Assembly: GCA_030448025.1 (NCBI GenBank)
Contig: JAUJNQ010000002.1
Span: 700,473-746,777, forward strand
Length of the DNA stretch: 46,305 nt
Source: Acidimicrobiales bacterium
GTDB taxonomy: Bacteria; Actinomycetota; Acidimicrobiia; Acidimicrobiales; GCA-2861595
Direction: 5' to 3'
Shown here one piece after another: positions 17,105 through 24,724 of this stretch. The number at the start of each line of letters is the position of its first letter. Position 1 is the first letter of the stretch. The notes beneath the pieces are model-generated. The model was not told the origin of the DNA, did no database searches, and saw only the letters and a program-made list of their open reading frames with translations. Made by a program: the position numbers and the translations under genes.

Positions 17105-17932
17105 TCACTGCCCCCCACGACCGGCACCGTCGAGGCCCGCCTTCTCCAGGCGGGCCTCGATCGTCCGAGAGGGGCTCAGGTCGAGCGTTCGCCAGCGGGA
17201 GGACGGGATGGTCTCGAGCAACCGGGCCGGCACCAGGCCCACGAGTTCGGCTCGGGCGATCGCCACATGCCGGGCTACTGCGTCGAAGGCAGCGTCGGGG
17301 CCCACGGCGAAGGGATCGATGAGGTTGCAGGACACCTGGGCAGCGCCGTCGAGATCGAGGCCGAGGGCGCGGATCCCCGGACTGCGGATGGCCGCCGCCA
17401 CCTGCTGGGCCACTTGCACGTCCGAACCCGGTGTGAGCCAGAGGTTGTAGGCCACGAGCAGGCCCCGGGCGCCCACGCTCATGGCGCCGGCGCTCGGGTG
17501 GGGCAGGGAAGGCCCCGTCGTGGGCGCCAGTGACCTGAAGGCGCCACGGCGGACTTCGGGAAGCGAACGTTCAGGCCCGTACACGAAGCAGGGGACCCCC
17601 AGCGACTCGGCGGCCCAGCGGGCGAAGCGGTCCCGGGCGGCGAGGGCGTCGTCGAGGGAGGAGCCTTCCAGCGGTGTGAAAGGAACCACGTCGGCCGCTC
17701 CGAGGCGGGGATGGCCCCCCTGGTGCGACCGCATGTCGATGCGGGCCACGGCCTCGCTCGCCACCCGCCTGGCTGCCTCCTCGACCTGCGGACCGGCAAG
17801 GGTCAACACGCCGCGGTGGTGGTGGGGATCGGTGTGCTGATCGAGCAGGTGGGAGCCGGCGGCCAGGCCGAGGGCATGGAGGACCGACCCATTCCGGCCT
17901 TCGCTCACGTTCAGCACGCACTCGAGCACCAC
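17105..17932 (-). CDS. Glutamate formimidoyltransferase
   Basis: A 275-residue protein matching the N-terminal transferase domain of formimidoyltransferase-cyclodeaminase: ECVLNVSEGRN at the start, RIDMRSHQGGHPRLGAADVVPFTPL with the catalytic-region histidines, VPCFVYGP, ARGLLVAYNLWL and the C-terminal VSCNLIDPF and SELVGLVPxRLL-like segment. It moves the formimino group between formiminoglutamate and tetrahydrofolate in histidine breakdown. Usual stand-alone enzymes are around 300 residues, so this one is slightly short. Its start is 28 bases from the divergent LLM oxidoreductase. Tandem GTG codons begin the frame. Confidence 0.85.
   Translation of the reverse strand: MVLECVLNVSEGRNGSVLHALGLAAGSHLLDQHTDPHHHRGVLTLAGPQVEEAARRVASEAVARIDMRSHQGGHPRLGAADVVPFTPLEGSSLDDALAARDRFARWAAESLGVPCFVYGPERSLPEVRRGAFRSLAPTTGPSLPHPSAGAMSVGARGLLVAYNLWLTPGSDVQVAQQVAAAIRSPGIRALGLDLDGAAQVSCNLIDPFAVGPDAAFDAVARHVAIARAELVGLVPARLLETIPSSRWRTLDLSPSRTIEARLEKAGLDGAGRGGQ
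17130..17160. terminator. 12-bp hairpin after whiB, inside the end of the convergent gene
   Basis: TCGAGGCCCGCC and GGCGGGCCTCGA pair perfectly around a 7-base loop, 42 bases after the whiB stop. The hairpin is also the coding sequence for residues near the C-terminus of glutamate formimidoyltransferase. There is no U-tract, common for high-GC terminators. Confidence 0.55.
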
Positions 17933-17948
17933 CCGAGGATCGCGCTCC

Positions 17949-17954
17949 TACGAT
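17949..17954 (+). promoter_or_regulatory. -10 box of the LLM oxidoreductase
   Basis: TACGAT ends 7 bases before GTG 17961 with no ribosome site between; leaderless-type arrangement in a 28-base divergent interval. Confidence 0.5.
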
Positions 17955-17960
17955 CGGTCG

Positions 17961-18779
17961 GTGAACATCGGGCTGGTGCTCCCGGACCATGGACGGTGGG
18001 AGGGAGTCGTCGAGCTGGCCGCCGGGGCGGAGAGGCTGGGTGTGGGGTCGTTGTGGCTCTGCGACCACCCGGAGAGCAGAGGAACGGCGTCCGGCCACGA
18101 CGCCATGGAACCGCTGACGGCGTTGGCGGGCCTGGCCCGGGTCACCACCATGGTCCGGCTGGGGGTTCTCCTCCAGGCCGGTGCCCGGTCGCCGGCGGTG
18201 GCGGCCAAGGCGCTCTCCACCACCGACGTCCTGAGCGGCGGGCGGGTGATCGTTGGGTTGGAGGAGCATCCAGGCGCCGGAGCCGCCGAGGCATGCGCCC
18301 TGGGCGAGGCCGTACAGGTCATGAGGGGTGCCTTCGGAGGCGGGCCCTTCACGTTCCAGGGGCAGCACCATCGCTGCGAGGGTCTGCGGTGCCGGCCCTT
18401 GCCTGTTCAGCGACCCGCGCCTCCCATCTGGATCAGCGGCAGCGACGGGCGCCTCCTCGCCCTCGCCGCACGCCACGCCGACGGGTGGGGACCTTCAGGA
18501 CGGCGGTGCAGCGTGGAGGAGTACCGAAGTCTGGGGAACGCGCTCGACCAGGCATGCGAGGAGGCAGGCAGGGACCCGGCCGGCATTCACCGGTTCGTGC
18601 GCCGTGAAGTGCCGGCGAGCGGGCCCAGTCAGCTCGGCGCCGAGGTGGCCGCCTGGGGGAAGTATGGCGTGGCGACGCTCATGCTCGACCTCAGGGCGGT
18701 AGCCTTGCCTGCGGCGAGCGGTGGCGCCCTCGAGCAGGAGCTCGAGATCGTGGAATCCGCCGTTTCCTTTTCTAGGTGA
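17961..18779 (+). CDS. LLM-class (luciferase-like, probably F420-dependent) oxidoreductase
   Basis: A 272-residue TIM-barrel oxidoreductase of the luciferase-like monooxygenase superfamily. Features are the N-terminal GLVLPDHG strand, AERLGVGSLWLCDH, LARVTTMVRLGVLL, the KALSTTDVLSGGRVIVGL block and PPIWISGSDGRLLALAARHADGW near the cofactor pocket. In actinobacteria most such proteins use F420H2; FMN use cannot be excluded. At 272 residues it is short for the family (about 300-340), the missing part being in the C-terminal region. The tatA gene starts 8 bases after its stop. Confidence 0.82.
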   Translation: MNIGLVLPDHGRWEGVVELAAGAERLGVGSLWLCDHPESRGTASGHDAMEPLTALAGLARVTTMVRLGVLLQAGARSPAVAAKALSTTDVLSGGRVIVGLEEHPGAGAAEACALGEAVQVMRGAFGGGPFTFQGQHHRCEGLRCRPLPVQRPAPPIWISGSDGRLLALAARHADGWGPSGRRCSVEEYRSLGNALDQACEEAGRDPAGIHRFVRREVPASGPSQLGAEVAAWGKYGVATLMLDLRAVALPAASGGALEQELEIVESAVSFSR

Positions 18780-18787
18780 GGAGTGTC

Positions 18788-19030
18788 ATGGGTGGTATCG
18801 GAGCACCGGAACTGATCATCGTCCTCGTCGTGGTCTTGCTGCTCTTCGGGACCACCCGCCTGCCCAAGCTGGCCAGGTCCGTCGGTCAGGCCTCGAAGGA
18901 GTTCAAGAAGGGCGTGGCCGAGGGGCCCGGCGACGACGAAGACGAGATCGAGAGGGCCAAGACCGAGCCCAAGGGGCTGGAGTCCAAGCAGGTCGAGCCC
19001 AAGGACACCAAGAAGCGGGCTTCGACCTAG
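18788..19030 (+). CDS. tatA: Sec-independent translocase protein TatA
   Basis: An 80-residue TatA/E-type protein forming the pore of the twin-arginine export system. It has the N-terminal membrane helix (IGAPELIIVLVVVLLLFG), the hinge FG, the conserved amphipathic helix LPKLARSVGQASKEFKKG and a charged, disordered tail. ATG 18788 has a GAGGAG ribosome site; an upstream GTG at 18776 would add four residues. tatB/tatC are not in the window. Confidence 0.9.
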   Translation: MGGIGAPELIIVLVVVLLLFGTTRLPKLARSVGQASKEFKKGVAEGPGDDEDEIERAKTEPKGLESKQVEPKDTKKRAST

Positions 19031-19102
19031 ACGGTCATGCGACGGGGCCTGGCTCCGCCGAGTCGCCTGTCATGGGGTGGGTCCGTCACTGGGTGCGATC
19101 CG

Positions 19103-19369
19103 TCACTGCGTGGAAGCCTCCCGGCGCCGCCGGCGGGCGATGCGGCGGCGTTCGCGTTCCGAGGCCCCTCCCCACACGCCGTGGACGATGTGGTTGCGCA
19201 GGGCGTACTCCAGGCAGGGCGACTTCACCGGACAAGTGGCACAGATTCGACGGGCCACCTCCACCCCGACGCCATCGCTCGGGAAGAAGGTCGAGGAGGG
19301 TTCGTGGCGGCAGTTCCCAGCGGCCATCCAATCCGACTCGGTGACCTCACTGACCTCTTTGACCTCCAC
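19103..19369 (-). CDS. WhiB-family iron-sulfur transcription regulator
   Basis: An 88-residue WhiB-like protein. Cluster cysteines are in GNCRHEPSS, CATC and SPCLEYAL; the family turn is GVWGGASERERRR, followed by a strongly basic tail IARRRRRE that may grip DNA. GTG 19369 is chosen because a GGGAGG site lies just upstream; longer frames run into the divergent promoter region. The first codons are three 9-base repeats of GAGGTCANN, encoding EVKEVSEVT. It is divergent from htrA with 135 bases between, and convergent with tatA. Confidence 0.9.
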   Translation of the reverse strand: MEVKEVSEVTESDWMAAGNCRHEPSSTFFPSDGVGVEVARRICATCPVKSPCLEYALRNHIVHGVWGGASERERRRIARRRRREASTQ

Positions 19370-19504
19370 GTCGCCTCCCAACCCCCGATGCGGACCCCGG
19401 GGGTACCGTTGCCTGACAAGGTGTCCGTAGTGACCGACCTTTGCGGATGAAGCTGATAGCGACCTGTGACCTGACTGAAATCCGACTGTAAGGAGCCGGA
19501 GACG

Positions 19505-20776
19505 GTGGACGACCGCCCTGCGAATCCCCAGCCGCTTCGCCCCCAGACGCTCCCGCTGGAGCCGCCCACGCAGCAGCAAGCGCCCCCCTATGTGGCGGAT
19601 CCCCCGGCGCCGCCGCCTCCGTCCCCACAGTCCGCGCCGACGTCTGCCACCGGCGGTGCGCGGCGCTGGGTCGGGGTGGCTCTAGTCGCCGCCCTCATAG
19701 GCGCCGTCACCGGCGGAGGGATCGGGGCCCTGGTAGCCGGCGACGACGATCCCGAGGAGCCGTCCGGCCCCCCCTTCGCCAACAACAGCAGCGTGATCGC
19801 CCGGCCCCAGGACATCCAGCAGATCCTGGCCAACGTGCAGCCCGGTGTGGTGTCGATCCGTACCCAGGCCTTCCAGGGTGGCGGCGGCCTGTTCGACCTC
19901 GAGCCGACGCCGGTACGGGGGGCGGGGACGGGGGTCATCCTCACGTCCGCGGGCGAGATCCTCACCAATGCCCACGTGGTGGGCGGCGCAACCTCCATCA
20001 AGGTCACGCTCGACCGAGAGACCGCAGCCCGCGACGCCGACCTGCTCGGCCTGGACGCTCCCACCGACGTCGCCATCATCAAGCTGCGGGATACGAAGGG
20101 CCTTGAAGGACGACCGGTCAGCCTTGGCTCGTCGGGACGCCTGAGGGTTGGTGACTCGGTCGTGGCCATCGGCCACGCCCTGGCCCTGCCCGGCGGACCA
20201 ACCGTCACCCAAGGGATCGTGTCCGCCTTGGACCGCTCGCTGGCCGACCGGAACCAGCAGCTCTCGGGCCTGATACAGACCGATGCTGCCATCAACCCGG
20301 GCAACTCGGGAGGGCCGCTGGTGAACGCCGAGGGAGAGGTCATCGGCATCAACACCGCCGTGATCCAGAACAGCGGACGATCCGTTGCCCAGAACATCGG
20401 CTTCGCCATCGCCATCGACGGCGTGAAGCCGATGCTCGAGCGACTGCGCAAGGGTGAAGCGGGCGCGCCGCAGGGCTTTCTCGGTGTGAGCAGCGTCACG
20501 CTCACGCCCGACATCAAGGACCGGCTCGGCGTCAGCGCCGACTCGGGTGCCCTCATCGACGACGTCACGGAGGGCTCGCCAGCCGCGGCCGCCGGCCTGC
20601 AGCGCTACGACATCATCACCAGGATCGGAGACAAGCAGGTCACCACCAACGCCGACCTCCAGGCGGCCGTGCGGGCTCTGGCGCCGGGCACCCGCGTGGA
20701 GGTCCAGTGGAAGCGGGGCGACGAGGATGGCAAGGCCACGGTCACCCTCGCGGCCCGACCAACGGGCGGGGGGTAG
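19505..20776 (+). CDS. HtrA/DegP-type membrane-anchored serine protease
   Basis: A 423-residue protein with a proline-rich cytoplasmic N-terminus (1-53), one transmembrane helix (about 55-78), a trypsin-like protease domain with the full triad H157 (TNAHVV), D188 (PTDVAIIKL) and S268 (NPGNSGGPL), and one PDZ domain (about 325-415). Its role is degradation or handling of misfolded or signalling proteins outside the membrane, as for mycobacterial PepD/HtrA. A TAAGGAG ribosome site precedes GTG 19505. It is divergent from whiB and may share regulation with it. Confidence 0.93.
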   Translation: MDDRPANPQPLRPQTLPLEPPTQQQAPPYVADPPAPPPPSPQSAPTSATGGARRWVGVALVAALIGAVTGGGIGALVAGDDDPEEPSGPPFANNSSVIARPQDIQQILANVQPGVVSIRTQAFQGGGGLFDLEPTPVRGAGTGVILTSAGEILTNAHVVGGATSIKVTLDRETAARDADLLGLDAPTDVAIIKLRDTKGLEGRPVSLGSSGRLRVGDSVVAIGHALALPGGPTVTQGIVSALDRSLADRNQQLSGLIQTDAAINPGNSGGPLVNAEGEVIGINTAVIQNSGRSVAQNIGFAIAIDGVKPMLERLRKGEAGAPQGFLGVSSVTLTPDIKDRLGVSADSGALIDDVTEGSPAAAAGLQRYDIITRIGDKQVTTNADLQAAVRALAPGTRVEVQWKRGDEDGKATVTLAARPTGGG

Positions 20777-20823
20777 GCTCGCCGTTCGCCCACGGCCAGC
20801 GCTTGGCGGCCCAGGAGCTCACC

Positions 20824-21114
20824 ATGTCGATCCCGTCCGAACAGCTCTCGCAACAGCCTCCCAGAGGCCACGTGAGGATCGTGTACCTCGGCCCCGTCGC
20901 GCCTCACTGGGACCTGCAGTCCGAGTTCGGTGACCGGTCCCTCATCGAGGAGTTCCGCCAGCGGGCCCTCGCCAGGCTCGTGCTCCTTCCCCCCCACGAT
21001 CCGCAGTTCCGCCGCAACCGGGAGCGGGTGGCACGTGATGCGGAGCGGGAGAACCTCGTGCTCGAGTGGAACCTCGGCGTGCCCGACGACGAGGAGCTCG
21101 GACAGCTCTCATAG
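20824..21114 (+). CDS. Uncharacterised 96-residue protein
   Basis: A small soluble protein with an AGGAG ribosome site before ATG 20824. It has a beta-rich first half (GHVRIVYLGPVAPHWDLQ) and a helical, charged second half (FRRNRERVARDAEREN) ending in an acidic EDDEEL-type tail. It lies between htrA and the sensor kinase gene on the same strand. No domain recognised. Confidence 0.65.
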   Translation: MSIPSEQLSQQPPRGHVRIVYLGPVAPHWDLQSEFGDRSLIEEFRQRALARLVLLPPHDPQFRRNRERVARDAERENLVLEWNLGVPDDEELGQLS

Positions 21115-21148
21115 AGCACGGGTCCACCGGTGCGGGAAAGCCCACCCG

Positions 21149-21154
21149 TACAGT
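21149..21154 (+). promoter_or_regulatory. -10 box of the SenX3-like gene
   Basis: TACAGT ends 8 bases before GTG 21162 and no Shine-Dalgarno lies between, so GTG 21162 is taken as the start of a leaderless message. Confidence 0.4.
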
Positions 21155-21161
21155 GGAAATC

Positions 21162-22469
21162 GTGCCGGACGCTCCCGTACTCGCCCAGCTGGCCGCTCTG
21201 GGAGCCGCGGGCCTGTTGATGGTGACGCTCCTAGTGGCCCTCCTGGTGTCGGTCCGCCGTCGCCGGGCCATGACCCGGCGCCTGAGCGTGGTGCTGGCCC
21301 GCCTCGACCTGCCGGGAGCTTCCGACGCCAGCGACGGTGAGGACGGCATGGGCCGGCTCGAGCAGCTGGCGGAGTCCGCTGTGTTGCGGGTGAGCGAGGC
21401 GGAGGCCGCCACCGACCGCATGAGCGAGACCCTGGACGAGATGGCCCTTGGCGTCGTGATCTGTGACGAGCGGGCAGGCATCGTCTACCGCAACCCGCGG
21501 GCCGCGGACCTGTGCCGGATCGACGCCGACCACAGCGAGGTCGAGGACACCGTCAACGAGCTGCTCCGAGGGGGCGTGGGCGGAGACCGCCGGTCGTGCA
21601 CGGTCGAGGTGCTGGGCCCCCCACAGCGCACGATCACGGTGTCGGGGCGACCGCTGGACGACGGTCGGCGGACGCTGGGCGCCGTCGTCGTCATCGAGGA
21701 CATGTCCGATCGTCGGCATTTCGACATGATCCGCCAGGACTTCGTGGACAACGTGACGGCCGAGCTGCGCACGCCACTGGGCGCCCTCGGGCTGCTCGCC
21801 GACACGGTGGTGGCCGAGAGCGAGCCGGAGCTCGTCCGGCGCCTGGCGATGCGGCTTCGAGACGACGCCATCCGGATGGGACGGATCGTCGAGGACGTGG
21901 CCGAGCTCAGCCGCATCGGCACCGGGGCGGCGCCCGAGCGTCAGCTCGTGCCGGTTCACCTCGTGGTGGCCCAGGCCGTAGAGGAGGTGCGATCGCACTC
22001 CACCATCGGCGAGGTCACCATCGGCGCCGCCGAGGCGCCGAGGCGCTTGGTCGTGCTCGGTGATCGGCGCCAGCTCGTATCCGCCGTGCGACGCCTGGTG
22101 GAGAACGCCGTGGCCTTCTCGGACGAGGGATCAGCGGTGCGCGTCGCAATACGCCGGCAGGCCTCATGGGTGGAGATCGACGTCGTGGACCAGGGACCCG
22201 GGATCCCGCCTAGGGAGCTGGATCGCATCTTCGAGTCCTTCTATCGGGTCGGCGCCAGCGGTTCCCGGGACTCAGCGGGGACTGGACTGGGCCTTGCCAT
22301 CGCCTCCCAGATCGCCAGTGGCCACGGGGGTGAGGTGCAGGTCACTTCCACCAGCGAGGAGGGTTCCACCTTCACTCTGCGCCTCCCGGTGCGAACCTCC
22401 GCCGGGAGGCGCAGGCCGCGAGTCCGCGTCCGCCACCCCCAGCTGTCCCTCAGCGACGCCGCAGGCTGA
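21162..22469 (+). CDS. SenX3-like histidine kinase lacking the phospho-acceptor histidine
   Basis: A 435-residue sensor with one N-terminal membrane helix (about 8-31), a PAS-like domain (about 90-185) and a kinase core. The dimerisation box reads DNVTAELRTPLG, where SenX3/PhoR-type kinases have NVSHELxTPLG; alanine (codon 21759-21761) replaces the histidine that is phosphorylated. The ATP-binding domain looks intact: N-box ENAVAF, G1 DQGPGIP, F-box FESFYR and G2 GTGLGLAIA. No response regulator gene is adjacent. It may phosphorylate another partner, act as an allosteric subunit, or have lost kinase function. GTG 21153 is an alternative start. Confidence 0.88.
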   Translation: MPDAPVLAQLAALGAAGLLMVTLLVALLVSVRRRRAMTRRLSVVLARLDLPGASDASDGEDGMGRLEQLAESAVLRVSEAEAATDRMSETLDEMALGVVICDERAGIVYRNPRAADLCRIDADHSEVEDTVNELLRGGVGGDRRSCTVEVLGPPQRTITVSGRPLDDGRRTLGAVVVIEDMSDRRHFDMIRQDFVDNVTAELRTPLGALGLLADTVVAESEPELVRRLAMRLRDDAIRMGRIVEDVAELSRIGTGAAPERQLVPVHLVVAQAVEEVRSHSTIGEVTIGAAEAPRRLVVLGDRRQLVSAVRRLVENAVAFSDEGSAVRVAIRRQASWVEIDVVDQGPGIPPRELDRIFESFYRVGASGSRDSAGTGLGLAIASQIASGHGGEVQVTSTSEEGSTFTLRLPVRTSAGRRRPRVRVRHPQLSLSDAAG

Positions 22470-22914
22470 GCTTCAGTCTCCGCCCGCCGCTGCGTCGGTG
22501 CGTTAGCACGTCGTCGTCGGCTCTGGTCCACATCCGGGCTGGGCCGGTGTCGACGGTTTCGCCGGCCTCGGCGTGGGCCTGGGCCGACCCGGGAAGCTCT
22601 CCTTCGGCCATGGACTGGTCCCGGTCCGTCACGAGCGCGCCCAGCTCGTCGTGTGAGAGCACGCCCTCGAGCTCGGGGTAGTCCGTCCCCGGGAAGCCGT
22701 TCGCCATCTCGCGTTCCGCGGCCGGGGCATCGTCCGGAGGACCGGGCCTCCACGAGGCGAAGGCCTCGTCGAGGAGCGCCTCGTCCGCCCACTCGGGCCC
22801 CGGGGCCGGCCGGGCAGAGGGAGCGACGGCAGAAGTAGGTGCCAATGGGGTGTCGACAGGGGCGTCGACCTCGTTGGTCTCATAGAGGTCGCCGAGCAGC
22901 TTGGAGAGATCCAT
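22450..22914 (-). CDS. Uncharacterised acidic 154-residue protein
   Basis: A Pro/Ala/Glu-rich, probably mostly disordered protein (conserved-looking MDLSKLLGDLYETNE N-terminus and a basic tail GGRRLKLSLRRR). It begins with ATG 22914, faces away from the MFS gene, and its 3' end overlaps the 3' end of the sensor gene by 20 bases in convergent orientation. No family recognised; codon usage fits a real gene. Confidence 0.55.
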   Translation of the reverse strand: MDLSKLLGDLYETNEVDAPVDTPLAPTSAVAPSARPAPGPEWADEALLDEAFASWRPGPPDDAPAAEREMANGFPGTDYPELEGVLSHDELGALVTDRDQSMAEGELPGSAQAHAEAGETVDTGPARMWTRADDDVLTHRRSGGRRLKLSLRRR

Positions 22915-22972
22915 GCATACGGAGATCGGTCACTGAGTCTCCCGACTTGAGTGTCCCGTAGCATTGGCACCG

Positions 22973-24211
22973 GTGAAGACCGACCCCGAAGGCCGGGACC
23001 TCGGGAGCCGGGTACTGGACGGTGGGGCCAAGCGGCCGGCATCGCCGTTCTCCCGCCTGGTCACGACCCAGGCCGTGGCTGTGGCCGGCGACGCCCTGGT
23101 GACCACGGCGCTGGCCGGATCGATCTTCTTCGACATCTCGCCCACGGCCGCACGGGGCCGGGTGGCCCTTTCACTCGTGCTCACCATCGCCCCCTTCGCC
23201 CTGGTGGCCCCCTTCCTCGGACCAGCAATCGACCGGTTGGGCGGCGGGCGGCGCCTGATGGTCTTCATCGCTGCCGCCGGCCGGGCCGTGGCCGCATGGC
23301 TGATGGCCGGCGTCCTCGACGGGCTGCTGCTCTTCCCGGTGACCTTCGCTCTGCTCGTGCTCTCGAAGACCCACTCCGTGGCCAAGAGCTCGCTCGTGCC
23401 CACGGTGGTGAGGTCTGACGAGGAGCTGGTGAAGGCCAACTCCAAGCTGGCTCTGGTAAGCGCCGTCACCGGTCTGGTGGCGGCGGCGCCGGCTGTGGCC
23501 GTGCTCGAGCTTGCCGGGGCGGAGTGGGTCGTGCGCCTGGCTGCCGTCGTCTTCGTGGCCGCCGCCGTCCTCTCGCTCCGGATCAAGCAGGTGCGCCTCG
23601 ACGATCCCGAGTCGCGACCTCTGGCTCGCCAGGAACTGCACGACGCCGGCATCCGCCTGGCGGCCACGGCCATGGGAGTGCTGCGGGGGTCGGTGGGGTT
23701 TCTCACCTTCCTCATCGCCTTCACCCTCCGCCGGGACGGCGCCCCGGCGTGGAAGTTCGGGGCGGCGCTCGCCGCCAGCATGGGCGCCACGGTGGTGGGC
23801 GCGGCGCTGGCACCCCGGCTGCGGCGGCGGGTGGCGGAGGAGCACATGCTGGTCGGGTCGATGGGCCTGGTGATGGTGAGCGGGGTCGCCGCCTGGCAGG
23901 TCGGCGGCTTCGTCGGCGACCTGGTGCTGGCCGCCGCCATCGGCGGCGCCGCCAGCGCGGGGAAGCTGGCGTTCGACTCGCTGGTGCAGCGCGACGCCCC
24001 CGACGCCACCCAGGGTCGCTCCTTTGCCCGCTACGAGGCGCTTTTCCAGCTTGCATGGGTGGTCGGGGCCCTGGTGCCGGTGGTGACGGCCGTGCCCCGA
24101 CGGCTCGGGTACGCGCTGCTCATCGTCGCTGCCGCGGCGTCGATCGTGGCCTACCTCCTCGGTCTACGGCGGGCGCACCGCGGGTCCGAGGAGCAGGCGG
24201 GGGCCATTTGA
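22973..24211 (+). CDS. Major facilitator superfamily permease
   Basis: A 412-residue polytopic membrane protein with about 12 hydrophobic helices, the first after a 30-residue soluble lead. The loop after helix 2 has FLGPAIDRLGGGRRLM, the MFS motif-A like G-x-x-xDR-x-GRR. A central cytosolic loop joins the two halves. The substrate is unknown. Start GTG 22973 is chosen; TTG 22964 overlaps a TAGCAT -10 box at 22959-22964. The stop overlaps the start of the phosphoesterase gene (TTGA), so both are one operon. Confidence 0.85.
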   Translation: MKTDPEGRDLGSRVLDGGAKRPASPFSRLVTTQAVAVAGDALVTTALAGSIFFDISPTAARGRVALSLVLTIAPFALVAPFLGPAIDRLGGGRRLMVFIAAAGRAVAAWLMAGVLDGLLLFPVTFALLVLSKTHSVAKSSLVPTVVRSDEELVKANSKLALVSAVTGLVAAAPAVAVLELAGAEWVVRLAAVVFVAAAVLSLRIKQVRLDDPESRPLARQELHDAGIRLAATAMGVLRGSVGFLTFLIAFTLRRDGAPAWKFGAALAASMGATVVGAALAPRLRRRVAEEHMLVGSMGLVMVSGVAAWQVGGFVGDLVLAAAIGGAASAGKLAFDSLVQRDAPDATQGRSFARYEALFQLAWVVGALVPVVTAVPRRLGYALLIVAAAASIVAYLLGLRRAHRGSEEQAGAI

Positions 24212-24702
24212 GCCGCGTGGTGGTGCTGTCCGACACCCACCTGCACCCCGGCGGTCGACGGCGACTTCCCGACGGCGCCTACCGGGCCCTCGACGATGCC
24301 GAGGTGATCCTTCATGCCGGCGACATCGTGACCGCCGAGCTCCTTCACGAGCTGTCCGGCTTCGCTCCCACCCACGCCGTACTGGGCAACAACGACCTGG
24401 ATCCGGCGCTGGCCCACCTGCCCCAGGAGCGCCTCGAGGTCATCGACGGGGTGCGAGTGGCGATGGTGCACGACAGCGGTCCACGAGCCGGGCGCGAGGC
24501 CCGAATGCGCCGGCGGTTCCCCGACGCCCAGGTCGTGGTCTTCGGCCACAGCCACATCCCCTGGAACCAGCCCGGTGCAGACGGCCAGCTGCTGTTCAAC
24601 CCCGGCTCGCCCACCGAGCGTCGAGCCCAGCCCCGCCACACCCTCGGCGTGCTCGACCTCGAGGCCGGGAAGGTTGTGAGCAGCGAGATCGTGGCGCTCT
24701 GA
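24208..24702 (+). CDS. YfcE/MJ0936-type metallophosphoesterase
   Basis: A 164-residue calcineurin-like phosphoesterase with all metal-binding motifs in order: SDTH near the N-terminus, HAGDIV, GNND and the late GHSH. Small enzymes of this family hydrolyse phosphodiesters of uncertain natural identity, with two divalent metals. The TTG at 24208 overlaps the MFS stop; GTG 24217 is an alternative. Convergent with the zincin-like gene, with 22 bases between their stops. Confidence 0.88.
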   Translation: MSRVVVLSDTHLHPGGRRRLPDGAYRALDDAEVILHAGDIVTAELLHELSGFAPTHAVLGNNDLDPALAHLPQERLEVIDGVRVAMVHDSGPRAGREARMRRRFPDAQVVVFGHSHIPWNQPGADGQLLFNPGSPTERRAQPRHTLGVLDLEAGKVVSSEIVAL

Positions 24703-24724
24703 CGCTCAGTCCAGACCGTCGGAC

